Under the pieces are notes generated by a model. The model made no database searches. It saw nothing but the letters and a program-made list of their open reading frames with translations, and was not told the origin of the DNA. A DNA stretch of 14,814 nt from DATAYF01 sp036272735 (lineage in GTDB: Bacteria > Chloroflexota > Ktedonobacteria > Ktedonobacterales > Ktedonobacteraceae): the NCBI GenBank assembly GCA_036272735.1, contig DATAYF010000340.1, forward strand, positions 1 to 14,814, written 5' to 3'. Of the stretch, positions 1-8,123 are shown in pieces. Made by a program: the position numbers and the translations under genes. Each line of letters starts with the position of its first letter. Position 1 is the first letter of the stretch.

Positions 1-69
1 CAGGATCAAATTGAAAGAGGGTGCATGAACCTATGAAGGTATCTGCTCCTTTAAGCGTGATGCCCCAGA

Positions 70-444
70 ATGTTCCCCTATCTGTTGCAACTGAACAAGG
101 AATTGAACCTCAAAATTGCAGAGCAAAAACGCGGGGCATACGAAAGCTTTCTGAATAACTTTACTGAGGTAGCAGTCGCAGTTATGCATGATGAGGACAT
201 TTCGGGGAAAGAGGCAGACATGAAACGGATGTCTGCTAGAGATAAGTTGCTGCTTTATGCGAGCGACGATGTGATCAAGGCGTACGATGCATGGGTGAGA
301 TATGAGGAGGTCGAAAAACCTGATTTTGATAAGGAGGATGAACTGATAAGTCTCCTCTTCTTCGCCATCCGTAAAGACCTGTTGGGCAAGACCAAAGTAA
401 CCAAGGAACACCTCGACAACCTAAATTCCTTTGATCGCGGGTAA
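70..444 (+). CDS. Hypothetical protein, 124 aa, probably a fragment
   Basis: I do not recognise this family. The product is rich in charged residues and looks alpha-helical and soluble, with no signal peptide or membrane segment. An in-frame TGA at 58-60 blocks extension upstream, and no good ribosome-binding site precedes the ATG at 70. A different frame starts at an ATGA overlap (33-36) after GAAAGAGGG and reads only about 41 codons. The true N-terminus may therefore have been lost by frameshift, or this may be the tail of a longer protein with an upstream membrane anchor. Its TAA overlaps the ATG of the next ORF (TAATG, 442-446). It lies beside a recombinase relic, so it is plausibly cargo or debris of an integrated element. 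Coding status is moderately supported; the function is unknown. Confidence 0.45.
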   Translation: MFPYLLQLNKELNLKIAEQKRGAYESFLNNFTEVAVAVMHDEDISGKEADMKRMSARDKLLLYASDDVIKAYDAWVRYEEVEKPDFDKEDELISLLFFAIRKDLLGKTKVTKEHLDNLNSFDRG

Positions 445-1550
445 TGTGCAGCCTTATGGAGCTCAATGATCGCCGTTTATCCCGCAGTACCGAAGGCTAT
501 ATCAGCTATCCCAGCGTAACAACAGCTCATTGTAACCCCATTATTGTAAGTCGTCTTATTCGCGCTCAAAATTATCTTTTGTGGCAGATAAAATGTCCCG
601 GTTACTTATATATGACCGGCAAAAACGTGCAGCTATTCACGAACCACAATAAGCGCGCCAAGAACCACCTGGAGCCGGTGGACTTGCCTGACGGCACCTA
701 CCCGCGCATCTTAAGCGATGAGGTCTACGCCAAAATATTAGAACGGGCATCGGTCAGTGCTTCTCTTGCCAGCCGTAACTCGAAATACCCTGAGATGTTT
801 TTATTACGGGCCGGTTTCGCCCGCTGTGCCTACTGCCAGCAGACGATGATGGCCAAACGGGTTACGGCACGAAACGAAGAGTGGTTTGTATATAGCTGCC
901 CAAACCGCTTGGGCACGTGTACGCGGTTTCACGTTCCAGCGGACAGGTTGGATACAGCGGTGTGGGAAGTAGTCGAGCAACTGGCCGACCATGTCGCGTT
1001 AATCGAGCAATCCATTGTGCTCGCCATGGACAACCGTTCGCTTGATGAGGACCTGCGGGCCACCGGGGCGACACTGGCCGATTGGCAGGCCAAAGTAGAA
1101 AACTATGAGGGCGATCTGCAAGACAGCAATCTTCGCGGCGATACCAGAACCGGCATCCGCAACCTGCTTAACAGTGCCTACGCAATGGTCGAAGACCTGA
1201 AGCGCCAGCAGGCAGAGTTACTGATGTACTCCGTTGATAGGGACAAGGTCCGAGCCGAATACAAGAAAGTCCTGACTTGGTGCAGACAGGTTAAAAGCGA
1301 ACGGAACGAACTCACGTACCAGCAAAAACGTGAGTTCCTGCATATACTGAGCGCGGTCGTATTAGTCTATAAGCAGGAACGCCCCGGCGCAGAGCCTAAT
1401 TGGGATATTCGCGTCGCTCTGCCGACGGTTCAGGAGATAATCTATCAACAGAGCGGAGGCGCATTTGGAAGTTTTCCTTCCACAGATGGGTACGTGCCAG
1501 CATTTCCTCTGCGCTCTTCATGGCAATCTCGGTCACGCTACCCCCTGTGA
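444..1550 (+). pseudogene. Large serine recombinase, C-terminal remnant
   Basis: This is the C-terminal part of a large serine recombinase (integrase/transposase type), a family that normally cuts and rejoins DNA at attachment sites. Residues from about 60 resemble the end of the Recombinase domain (MTGKNVQ, then YPRILSDEVYAKIL). A zinc-ribbon follows, with C128-x2-C131 and C152-x6-C159, then a long helical, probably coiled-coil stretch at about 200-310 (QQKREFLHIL). The N-terminal resolvase domain with the catalytic serine, usually about 150-200 residues, is absent, and the first roughly 50 residues match nothing I know. It cannot recombine DNA on its own, so I call it a truncated relic. The nominal ATG overlaps the stop of the preceding ORF and may not be a real start. 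The 3' end overlaps convergent recN by 155 bp. The last residues, after about IIYQQSGG, look like antisense read-through of recN rather than recombinase. Confidence 0.65.
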
Positions 1551-3369
1551 TGTGGGCAATCTCGCGGACGCGCTGCTCTGGCCGCAACTCGTTGACCAGG
1601 GTTACTGTGCGATCATCCAAAATTTGCTTATTCACATTATAGTGGGTATCGGCAAACGCGGCGATTTGCGGAAGGTGCGTGATGCAGATTACCTGGTGGT
1701 TGTGTGTCAACTGCCACAACTTTTCGCCAACCACCTGGCCGCTACGTCCGCTGATGCCAGCATCGATTTCGTCGAAAATCAGCGTAGGTGTTGCATCGGC
1801 ATCGGCGAGGATGGTCTTCAACGCTAGCATCAGGCGCGACGTTTCACCGCCGGAAGCAATTTTGGTCAGCGGCTTGAATGGCTCGCCGGGGTTCGGTGCG
1901 ATCAGGAATTGCACGCGGTCGATGCCCGTCAGGTCACAGGCATAGTTCTGTTCGGGCTGACCAGCGACGCTCGCGGGCACGCCGCCCTCTTCGGGAACCT
2001 GTACTATCTCGACCAGGAAGCGAGCACGGTGCATGTTGAGATCGTTGAGTTGTAGCTCCATTGCACTCGCCAGGTCTTGCGCCACCTGCGTGCGACGAGC
2101 GGATATCTGCGTTGCCAGTGCGCCTATGTTGTGGCGAAACTGCCCATCCTGCTGCTGAAGCTGTGTTATCAGTTCTTCGCGATTGGAGATGGTATCAAGC
2201 TCGGCCTGGGCGTGCGCCGCGTAGGCCAGAATTTCTTCAATTGTGGCCCCATACTTGCGTTTGAGCTTGGCAATTTGATCGAGACGTTCCTCGACATCGG
2301 CGAGTCGACGTGGATCATCCTCGATATTGGATTCGTAGCTGCTGATCGTGGAGGCCACATCCTCCAGTTGATAAACAGCTTCGTTGAGTGTGTCTTCCTG
2401 CTGCTCCATGCTCTTGTCGAGGCTTGCCAGGTCACGAATGCTCTGTTGGGCGGTGCGTAGCTGGTCCAGTGCGGCCTTGAAGTCGTCGCCACCAAGATCA
2501 TTGCCTTTGATGGAGCCATAAATCAGCGTGCACAACTCACGGAGGCGTTCGGCGTTGCCGAGCACAGTACGTTCTTCCTCTAGCTCTTCAATTTCGCCAA
2601 CGTGTAGTTCGGCCTGCTCGATCTCTTCGATCTCGAAGCGCAAAAATTCTGCTCGCCGCTCCTGTTCGCGTTCGTTTTGCAGCAGCGATTGCAGGTCCTT
2701 GTGGGCGTTGCGCCACGCTGAGACCTGCTGGCTCAACTCGTCGCGCAAGGGTTGCAGCTCAGCGTAGCGATCAAGGAAGTTTACATGTTGTTCTGGGCGC
2801 AACAGACTCATGTGTTCGCTTTGCCCGTGGATATCGACGAGCCAACTGGCGATCTGCTGCAAGACCTGCTGCGAATAGGCCCGGCCGTTTACGCGTGCGA
2901 CCGTGCGGCCGGAACGAAAAATATCGCGGCTGAGGATGAGTTGACCATCTTCGGGCGTAATATCGTACTCACTGAGCAAGGCGGCGAGTGCCTGTTGTGC
3001 ATCGGCGCTCTGTGCGTCGGCGCTCTGTGCGTCGGCGTCGTCCTGGCGTGGCTGCTGCTCGTGCGTAGCGCTCTCGAAGAGCGAAGGTGTCTCGCCTGCA
3101 CCCGCATGGGCAAACTCTTCGACCGGTTCCAGATCTTGTTGGGGCGCTGGCAGTGCTGCGACGGAAAAAACTCCCTCGATGCTGGCGCGTTCACAGCCAG
3201 CACGCACGAACTCCGCGCCGATTTTGCCGCCCAACAGCGCGTTGACGGCGTCGATAATAATTGATTTACCTGCACCAGTTTCGCCGGTGAACACATTAAA
3301 CGCTTGATTTAAGCGCAGATGCAGGTGATCGATAATGGCGAAATCTTTAATGCTAATCTCTTGTAACAT
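1396..3369 (-). CDS. recN: DNA repair protein RecN
   Basis: RecN is an SMC-like ATPase acting early in recombinational repair of double-strand breaks. The 657-residue product has Walker A GETGAGKS at 29-36, the VDIHGQSEH motif typical of RecN, a long central coiled coil (about 210-420), the ABC signature ASGGETSR near 505 and Walker B LIFDEIDAG near 530, followed by ICITHLPQIAA. It is longer than the usual 550-580 residues. Part of the excess is an acidic insert at about residues 75-130 with an ADAQS repeat, and part is a C-terminal tail of about 20 residues after LWKENFQ that is antisense to the recombinase relic. The ATG lies inside the end of nadK (17-bp overlap) with only a weak Shine-Dalgarno sequence, which suggests translational coupling. 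The natural 3' end may have been replaced when the element landed. Confidence 0.95.
   Translation of the reverse strand: MLQEISIKDFAIIDHLHLRLNQAFNVFTGETGAGKSIIIDAVNALLGGKIGAEFVRAGCERASIEGVFSVAALPAPQQDLEPVEEFAHAGAGETPSLFESATHEQQPRQDDADAQSADAQSADAQQALAALLSEYDITPEDGQLILSRDIFRSGRTVARVNGRAYSQQVLQQIASWLVDIHGQSEHMSLLRPEQHVNFLDRYAELQPLRDELSQQVSAWRNAHKDLQSLLQNEREQERRAEFLRFEIEEIEQAELHVGEIEELEEERTVLGNAERLRELCTLIYGSIKGNDLGGDDFKAALDQLRTAQQSIRDLASLDKSMEQQEDTLNEAVYQLEDVASTISSYESNIEDDPRRLADVEERLDQIAKLKRKYGATIEEILAYAAHAQAELDTISNREELITQLQQQDGQFRHNIGALATQISARRTQVAQDLASAMELQLNDLNMHRARFLVEIVQVPEEGGVPASVAGQPEQNYACDLTGIDRVQFLIAPNPGEPFKPLTKIASGGETSRLMLALKTILADADATPTLIFDEIDAGISGRSGQVVGEKLWQLTHNHQVICITHLPQIAAFADTHYNVNKQILDDRTVTLVNELRPEQRVREIAHITGGSVTEIAMKSAEEMLARTHLWKENFQMRLRSVDRLSPEPSAERREYPN
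2999..3037. repeat. 15-bp tandem repeat inside recN
   Basis: Two full units and one partial unit of GCRTCGGCGCTCTGT lie in tandem. The period is five codons, so copy changes keep the frame. On the minus strand they encode ADAQS repeats within a RecN insert that the core family lacks. Confidence 0.8.
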
Positions 3370-4234
3370 GGTGGCTTTCGCAGGTTTGTGTAGTATTGTC
3401 TCTATGCAATTTATCGGTAATGGTCTGGTAAAAGTGTGTTGGCGGTGTGCGTCGCAGAAATTTTACCACATACGGGCTTCTCTTCACCACGATGGTCGCG
3501 CCATCCTTGATTTCACGGTTGATTTGTCCATCGGCCGAGAAGACGCCATCTTGCGAATTGGTTGAGATTTGTAGTTTCACGGTGGCTTCTGGTGGCAGCA
3601 CGAGTGAGCGATCAGACTCCAGGTGCGGCGCGATGGGTGTGAGCAGGCAACTCTGGACCTGTGGATGCAAGAGCGGGCCACCAACCGCCATATTGTAAGC
3701 AGTAGAACCGGTCGCGGTAGAGACGATCATGCCATCGGCGAAGGTCGTGTTATAAAAATAGTTATCGACCCACACCTTGATCTGTACAATACGGGGCCAG
3801 GTGCCGCGTGCAATCACAATATCGTTGAGCGCAAGGAAATTTTCTGACTGCCCGTTTTGTTCAAGCGTCGCGCGTAGCATGGTGCGCTCATCGATCCAGA
3901 CAGAGGGATCGCCGTTCAAGTAGTAGTCGAGTTTCGTGTCGATTTCATCGGGCTCTAATTCGGTAAGAAAGCCCACGCGACCAAAATCGATGCCGACGAT
4001 AGGAATGCCGAGAAAAGAGCAGATGCGTGCGGCGTGGATGATGGTGCCGTCACCGCCCAAAACGAGCACAAGATCACTGCCCTTCAATGAAGAGTCAGCC
4101 CCTTCTTGAACTTCTTCACGGATGTCAACGGCGCGCACTTGATAGCCGCGCTGTTTCAGGGCAGGGGCGAGATGGGTAGCAAATTGCGATGTATTTTGCT
4201 TGCGTCCCTGGTAGAAAATCGCGATGGTTTTCAA
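3353..4234 (-). CDS. nadK: NAD kinase
   Basis: This cytoplasmic enzyme phosphorylates NAD to NADP using ATP or polyphosphate, and supplies the cell's NADP(H). The 293-residue product has the catalytic GGDGT motif at 60-64, then IVGIDFGRVGFLTE (a variant of the usual GINxGxLGFLT), the LND substrate motif near 137, and the ATGSTAYN loop near 173-180. The length is normal. The start is a TTG at 4234, six bases after a GGGAG Shine-Dalgarno (4245-4241), and the N-terminal sequence KTIAIFYQG fits the first beta strand of the family. A promoter (TTGACA, 17-bp spacer, TACCAT) lies upstream in the gap from the nucleotidyltransferase gene. The 3' end overlaps recN by 17 bp. A nadK-recN pairing is common in bacteria. 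Confidence 0.95.
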   Translation of the reverse strand: MKTIAIFYQGRKQNTSQFATHLAPALKQRGYQVRAVDIREEVQEGADSSLKGSDLVLVLGGDGTIIHAARICSFLGIPIVGIDFGRVGFLTELEPDEIDTKLDYYLNGDPSVWIDERTMLRATLEQNGQSENFLALNDIVIARGTWPRIVQIKVWVDNYFYNTTFADGMIVSTATGSTAYNMAVGGPLLHPQVQSCLLTPIAPHLESDRSLVLPPEATVKLQISTNSQDGVFSADGQINREIKDGATIVVKRSPYVVKFLRRTPPTHFYQTITDKLHRDNTTQTCESHHVTRD

Positions 4235-4240
4235 ATAACA

Positions 4241-4245
4241 CTCCC
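4241..4245 (-). promoter_or_regulatory. Shine-Dalgarno of nadK
   Basis: GGGAG on the minus strand lies six bases before the TTG at 4234. It decides this non-ATG start, because no ATG lies near the expected N-terminus. Confidence 0.7.
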
Positions 4246-4256
4246 AACGAACAGGT

Positions 4257-4290
4257 AGGTGAGGATGCCCACAAGGTGCCGTCCTTACCT
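4257..4290 (-). other. Possible hairpin in the nadK leader
   Basis: On the minus strand AGGTAAGGA pairs with TCCTCACCT (nine positions, one mismatch) around a 16-base loop. It lies between the predicted nadK transcription start and the Shine-Dalgarno. No U tract follows, so it is not an obvious terminator. Its role is unknown. Confidence 0.3.
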
Positions 4291-4304
4291 ATTGAACCAC
4301 TGTA

Positions 4305-4333
4305 ATGGTACGCCATGCACGTGTGGTTGTCAA
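4305..4333 (-). promoter_or_regulatory. Promoter of nadK-recN
   Basis: A perfect -35 TTGACA (4333-4328) and a -10 TACCAT (4310-4305) are separated by 17 bp. The predicted transcription start is near 4298, leaving a leader of about 60 bases. This promoter lets nadK-recN be expressed apart from the upstream nucleotidyltransferase gene. Confidence 0.6.
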
Positions 4334-4356
4334 CTGTTTTACTCCGAAAATTGTGC

Positions 4357-5883
4357 TTAGGAGGAAGGCTCTTGGACGGCGTCCTGTTGCAGCTTTTCGT
4401 GGGCGAGCCAGAGCGCATCCTCTTTCGAATGAATGGAGCCTTCCGCTTGTGCCTCTGCGATGGCTTCGAGCAGTTGCCCGATAATGGGGCCCGGTGTGAG
4501 TTTGAGGCGGCTGATCAGCTCATCGGCTTGTAAGAGTCGGGGTGGCATGATGCGTTGGCGCTCGCGTATATAGGTGTGCAGCAGTGCCACTACGGTGGTC
4601 AGGTGGTTCGTCCAATGCTCGGTTAGTGGTTGGAGACCACGCATCGCCAGGTGGTCCGCGAGCGAGACCAGTGCCACGTTGATGCCTACGGGGCCAAGAT
4701 CCACGAAATAACGGCGAATGGCCCGTTGCGTCAGTGTGCCGCTGCTGAGTTGGCCGGGACGCATATGGTTGGCGACCACTTGCTGCACCAGGCGACGATC
4801 ATGCACGCTGGCACTCATACGCTGCATAATCGTTTGTGCGAGCGGGACGCCTGCCTGTGGATGATGATAAAAGTGAATGTTGCCCTCGTTGTCGATGGCG
4901 TGCGTCACGGGTTTGCCGATATCGTGCAATAGGGCCGCGAGCTTCATGACTGGCGAAGTCAGGTCGGCGCGGGTAAAGATGCCTTGCCGTTCGGCCTCGT
5001 CTAAGAGTGTACGTAATGGTGCGAGATCACCCATCTCGTTCGTAGCGACCTGCTCGGAATGTTGCCGCATTACGTCGGCGAAACGTTCCAGGGCGGCGAC
5101 CGCTTCCAACGAGTGTTCTAGGACGTCCCACTGGTGTAGACCGGGTTGGCGCATGCCACGAGCGGGCGTGAATTCTGGTATCAAGGTCGTGAGCAGCCTG
5201 AGACGGTCCATGTAGCGAAGGCGCTGCGTGGCTCCTTGGGGGCGTAGAATAGCGTACATCTCCTCGTGAATACGTTCGGGCGCGGCTTTAAGTAGCAAGT
5301 GTGCGTCCCGTTTGATAAGATCTTCGGTTGTCTGTTCGATGGTCAAATGGTACTGCATCATAAAACGGATAGCTCGCAGCATGCGCAGCGGGTCCTGTTG
5401 CAAGACCTGCTCGTTGACGGCGCGCAAGCTCCGTGTGTGTAGATCGTTCAGCCCGGACGTGGTATCGATCAAGGCGAGTGGAGATCCGTTGGTGAGGTGC
5501 TCGACGAAATTGGTGAGCGGCACTGCCAGGGCGTTGATGGTGAAATCACGTCGGTTCAAATCTTCCTCTATCGTGGTACCATCCAGAGGCGCGATATCAA
5601 AAATGATTTCTGGTTGCGTCTGTTTGACGACCACGCGGTTCGCCTTATCGTGCAGGTGAGCATAGAAGCCATCGAGCTTGTTTGCAAGCTGGCGCGCCAA
5701 CTTCGGCGCGTCTCCGCTGGCCGCGATATCCCAATCGCTGCATGGCTCCTGTAGGAGCAAGTTACGCAACGAGCCACCCACCAGATAGGCGTGCTCGTGC
5801 TGGTTCTGAACATGTTGTGCAACCTGAAGCAAAAGCTGCAACGTTGTCGTCGCAATAGGCTGTATGCGAATTTGCTCACTCAT
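4357..5883 (-). CDS. cca: CCA tRNA nucleotidyltransferase / poly(A) polymerase family protein with HD domain
   Basis: This is a class II nucleotidyltransferase of the type that adds or repairs the 3' CCA of tRNA. The 508-residue product has the GGSLR motif at 36-40, the metal-binding DWD at 50-52, RRDFTINALA at 111-120 (nucleotide recognition) and LRAIRF in the neck region at 169-174. A C-terminal HD phosphohydrolase domain follows: H256, LLHDIGKP with H320-D321, FYHHP at 339-342 and ANHMRP at 371-376. The HD domain may give 2',3'-cyclic phosphodiesterase or phosphatase activity, as in some CCA enzymes. Family motifs alone do not separate CCA-adding, A-adding and poly(A) polymerase activities. 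The ATG at 5883 has GAGGAGG upstream at a rather long spacing of about 16 bases. It is the first gene of the leftward cluster. Confidence 0.85.
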   Translation of the reverse strand: MSEQIRIQPIATTTLQLLLQVAQHVQNQHEHAYLVGGSLRNLLLQEPCSDWDIAASGDAPKLARQLANKLDGFYAHLHDKANRVVVKQTQPEIIFDIAPLDGTTIEEDLNRRDFTINALAVPLTNFVEHLTNGSPLALIDTTSGLNDLHTRSLRAVNEQVLQQDPLRMLRAIRFMMQYHLTIEQTTEDLIKRDAHLLLKAAPERIHEEMYAILRPQGATQRLRYMDRLRLLTTLIPEFTPARGMRQPGLHQWDVLEHSLEAVAALERFADVMRQHSEQVATNEMGDLAPLRTLLDEAERQGIFTRADLTSPVMKLAALLHDIGKPVTHAIDNEGNIHFYHHPQAGVPLAQTIMQRMSASVHDRRLVQQVVANHMRPGQLSSGTLTQRAIRRYFVDLGPVGINVALVSLADHLAMRGLQPLTEHWTNHLTTVVALLHTYIRERQRIMPPRLLQADELISRLKLTPGPIIGQLLEAIAEAQAEGSIHSKEDALWLAHEKLQQDAVQEPSS

Positions 5884-5920
5884 CGACCTGTATCGCTGTC
5901 CTCCTCAAACTTCCTTGCCT

Positions 5921-5951
5921 ATTATAGTAGCATCATTGTCTATTGACGCAA
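5921..5951 (-). promoter_or_regulatory. Probable promoter of the CCA nucleotidyltransferase gene
   Basis: On the minus strand a perfect -10 TATAAT (5926-5921) lies about 40 bp before the ATG. The best -35 is TTGCGT (5951-5946) at a long 19-bp spacing, so the -10 is convincing and the -35 is not. Confidence 0.45.
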
Positions 5952-5997
5952 AGAACGAGAATGAGGAAGCTGCAAACTGGCTATTCTTGCCATAAAC

Positions 5998-6006
5998 TGA
6001 TATATT
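5998..6006 (+). promoter_or_regulatory. Candidate extended -10 promoter of the FHA-PrsW gene
   Basis: TGATATATT is an extended -10 (TGn plus TATATT) in the divergent intergenic region 5884-6151. No good -35 stands 17 bp upstream, which extended -10 promoters tolerate. It would give a leader of about 140 bases that includes small inverted repeats (CCCGT and ACGGG, 6028-6044). The rest of this region shows no other feature I can support. Confidence 0.35.
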
Positions 6007-6151
6007 ACAGTGAGACGGCCCAGAAAGCCCCCGTCATTCATACGGGAACGCGTCGTCGAGAGATGGCATAACGCTTCTGGACATTCGACCGCTACTCCTT
6101 ACCAGCAATGGTGATGGGCAAGTCGGATGGAGGAAAGAGGAATCCCTGCTC

Positions 6152-8068
6152 ATGTATGGCGGGGAGTGTCAAAGAGGCACACAACTGATAAACAGAGATA
6201 GTAGGGTCGCGCGTAGATATTTTGTGCGCTGGGAACGTTCGATGAGTCGGTATTACGGTGTGCTACGGGTCGTGCGTGTACGTTCGGCACCTGATGTAGC
6301 GCTGAAATTGCCAAATACATATCCTTCCGGGCTGCTGCCACAAGAAAAATTGCTGCATGTACTGACAGCGAGAGAGACAGTAATCGGACGGGCATTGGAG
6401 AACGACCTCATATTAATGGACTCCACGATATCACGCGAACATGCGCGCCTCGTGTGGAATGGTCAGTATTGGTGTATTTATAATTTAACGCAGCGCAATA
6501 GCGTACACGTGAATGGACAACCTGTGCTGGGTGGTGAAAGCATGCGGCTGAACTCTCAGGATTTTCTGGTCCTGGGTTGCACCACGCTACAGTTGATCGC
6601 GCCTGAGCACGAAGATGACGCCTGGCACGAGCAGCTTGCTCACATGCTTGCGCTTACCACCATGGAGATGGATGCTCTTTCCCGGCTAGAACAGGTCACA
6701 AACGACGGGCCCCAAAGGGAACTCGAGTCGTTCGGAACAGTAGAACAGACGCCGGACGCCGAACCGTCAGCGATTGCGCGTACGGTGGTGTCGAAGAGTG
6801 ATGCTGCGCAGCCTGAAGAGTGGATTGATAGCACCGAGGGCTTGCTTGGTGCTGGCGTGACCATGCAGTTTGCGTTGCCACTGCGCCTCAGTGGAAAAAT
6901 TCGTGGACTCATTATTCGTGTAGGCATTGCCATCGTGGTGGTGAGCGTGCTTGTCATGATTGGCCTGAACGCGTTGCTAGGCTTTCCGAATATCGCGCGC
7001 AACGGTTCTCCAAGCCTCTTACTTGTCCTCACCATTCCCCTTGTTCCGGCCATCGGTATCACCCTATTAGTGAATTTCATTGACCGTTTCGAGCGCGAAC
7101 CCTGGTTTTTACGCCTGACCGCCTTCCTGTGGGGCGCGATTATCGCTATCCCTACGGCGTTGATCGAGCAGCACGTGGACCTGGCGTTGCTCAACGTTTT
7201 GGGTTCGGACGATCTCCTACGCTCGATTTTTCGTGGCTTAGACGCGGGCATTGCCGAAGAGACGGTTAAAGGTCTGGGACTATTGCTGCTGTTTTTTGTG
7301 CTGCGCGATGAGTTCGATAACGTCACGGATGGCATCGTGTACGGGGCGCTCATTGGCGCGGGCTTCGCGATGGTCGAGAATTTCGTCTACTTTGCGCAGT
7401 ACGCAAAAGAGTTTTTACTCTTTCTTATCGTAGGTCGCGTGGTGCTTGGTTGGTTGTGCCACTCGACGTTCACCGTCTGCTTTGGTGCCGCCCTGGGCTA
7501 TGTGCGCCATACGCGGGTACGCTGGAAGCAGATCACTTTGCCATTGCTGGGGTACCTCTGTGCCGTAGGGCTGCATAGTGCCTTTGACTTCATTAACTTT
7601 TATGCTAACGCTCTGGTATTAGCCTATCCAGAAAATAGCACGGTTGGTTTCGTTTCGTTGATTGCCATCGTTGGAAATTACATCCCGCCGTTTATCGCGC
7701 AAATTATTTTACTCTACTTCTTAATTCGCGCCCTGGCGCACGAAGGTGCGGTGATTCGCGAGTTCCTGGTGTCGGAGGTACGCGATAGCGTGGTACTGGT
7801 AGATGAATACGCGTTGTTGCAGCATTCGTTCCAACGCACCAGGGTCGAGCGCCAGGTCTTATGGAAGTATGGCATCAAGCAGTGGTTGCGTGTGCGGGCG
7901 CTGTATCAGACCGAAATAGGGTTGGCGTTTCGCAAATGGCACGTGAGCATGGGTGATAAGCCAAAGCTTGGCTACATTCAGCCGGAAGACGCTTACCGCA
8001 AACGTATTCAGTATTTACGCCAAGAGATACGCCAGGGACAGGAAAAGCGCCAAGAACTCATACTTTGA
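6152..8068 (+). CDS. FHA domain-PrsW intramembrane protease fusion
   Basis: The 638-residue membrane protein joins two modules. The N-terminal FHA domain (about 60-150) shows VIGRALENDLI at 76-86, STISREHARL and NSVHVNG; FHA domains bind phosphothreonine. A polar linker (about 155-240) leads into eight or so hydrophobic segments forming a PrsW-type (CPBP/Abi-related) protease. Its candidate catalytic residues are E369-E370-x2-K373, E409-N410 in FAMVEN, H437 in HSTF, and H475 with D479 in HSAFDF. A polar C-terminal tail of about 90 residues follows. PrsW of Bacillus cleaves the anti-sigma factor RsiW; the substrate here is unknown. The ATG at 6152 follows GGAGG and AGAGG. An alternative ATG at 6242 (MSRYYGV) lacks a good Shine-Dalgarno. 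It stands alone, divergent from the nucleotidyltransferase gene, with no sigma/anti-sigma pair beside it. Confidence 0.85.
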   Translation: MYGGECQRGTQLINRDSRVARRYFVRWERSMSRYYGVLRVVRVRSAPDVALKLPNTYPSGLLPQEKLLHVLTARETVIGRALENDLILMDSTISREHARLVWNGQYWCIYNLTQRNSVHVNGQPVLGGESMRLNSQDFLVLGCTTLQLIAPEHEDDAWHEQLAHMLALTTMEMDALSRLEQVTNDGPQRELESFGTVEQTPDAEPSAIARTVVSKSDAAQPEEWIDSTEGLLGAGVTMQFALPLRLSGKIRGLIIRVGIAIVVVSVLVMIGLNALLGFPNIARNGSPSLLLVLTIPLVPAIGITLLVNFIDRFEREPWFLRLTAFLWGAIIAIPTALIEQHVDLALLNVLGSDDLLRSIFRGLDAGIAEETVKGLGLLLLFFVLRDEFDNVTDGIVYGALIGAGFAMVENFVYFAQYAKEFLLFLIVGRVVLGWLCHSTFTVCFGAALGYVRHTRVRWKQITLPLLGYLCAVGLHSAFDFINFYANALVLAYPENSTVGFVSLIAIVGNYIPPFIAQIILLYFLIRALAHEGAVIREFLVSEVRDSVVLVDEYALLQHSFQRTRVERQVLWKYGIKQWLRVRALYQTEIGLAFRKWHVSMGDKPKLGYIQPEDAYRKRIQYLRQEIRQGQEKRQELIL

Positions 8069-8123
8069 TGACACGGAGGCGCACCTCGGAGAAAGTAATT
8101 ATAGGCAGCGAGCAACCACCATA

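Noticed and set aside
444..1550. Intact serine integrase
   Set aside because: The resolvase domain with the catalytic serine is missing, and the start has no good ribosome-binding site.
4125..4418. Minus-strand ORF across the nadK start and leader
   Set aside because: It overlaps a good promoter and the true start of nadK in another frame and shows no recognisable motif.
6640..7353. 237-codon minus-strand ORF opposite the FHA-PrsW gene
   Set aside because: It is Ser/Arg-rich and composition-driven, and the plus-strand frame has clear catalytic motifs throughout.
6242..8068. Later ATG as the start of FHA-PrsW
   Set aside because: It has no convincing Shine-Dalgarno, while the ATG at 6152 follows GGAGG and AGAGG. 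It is kept only as an alternative, since the FHA domain begins after both.
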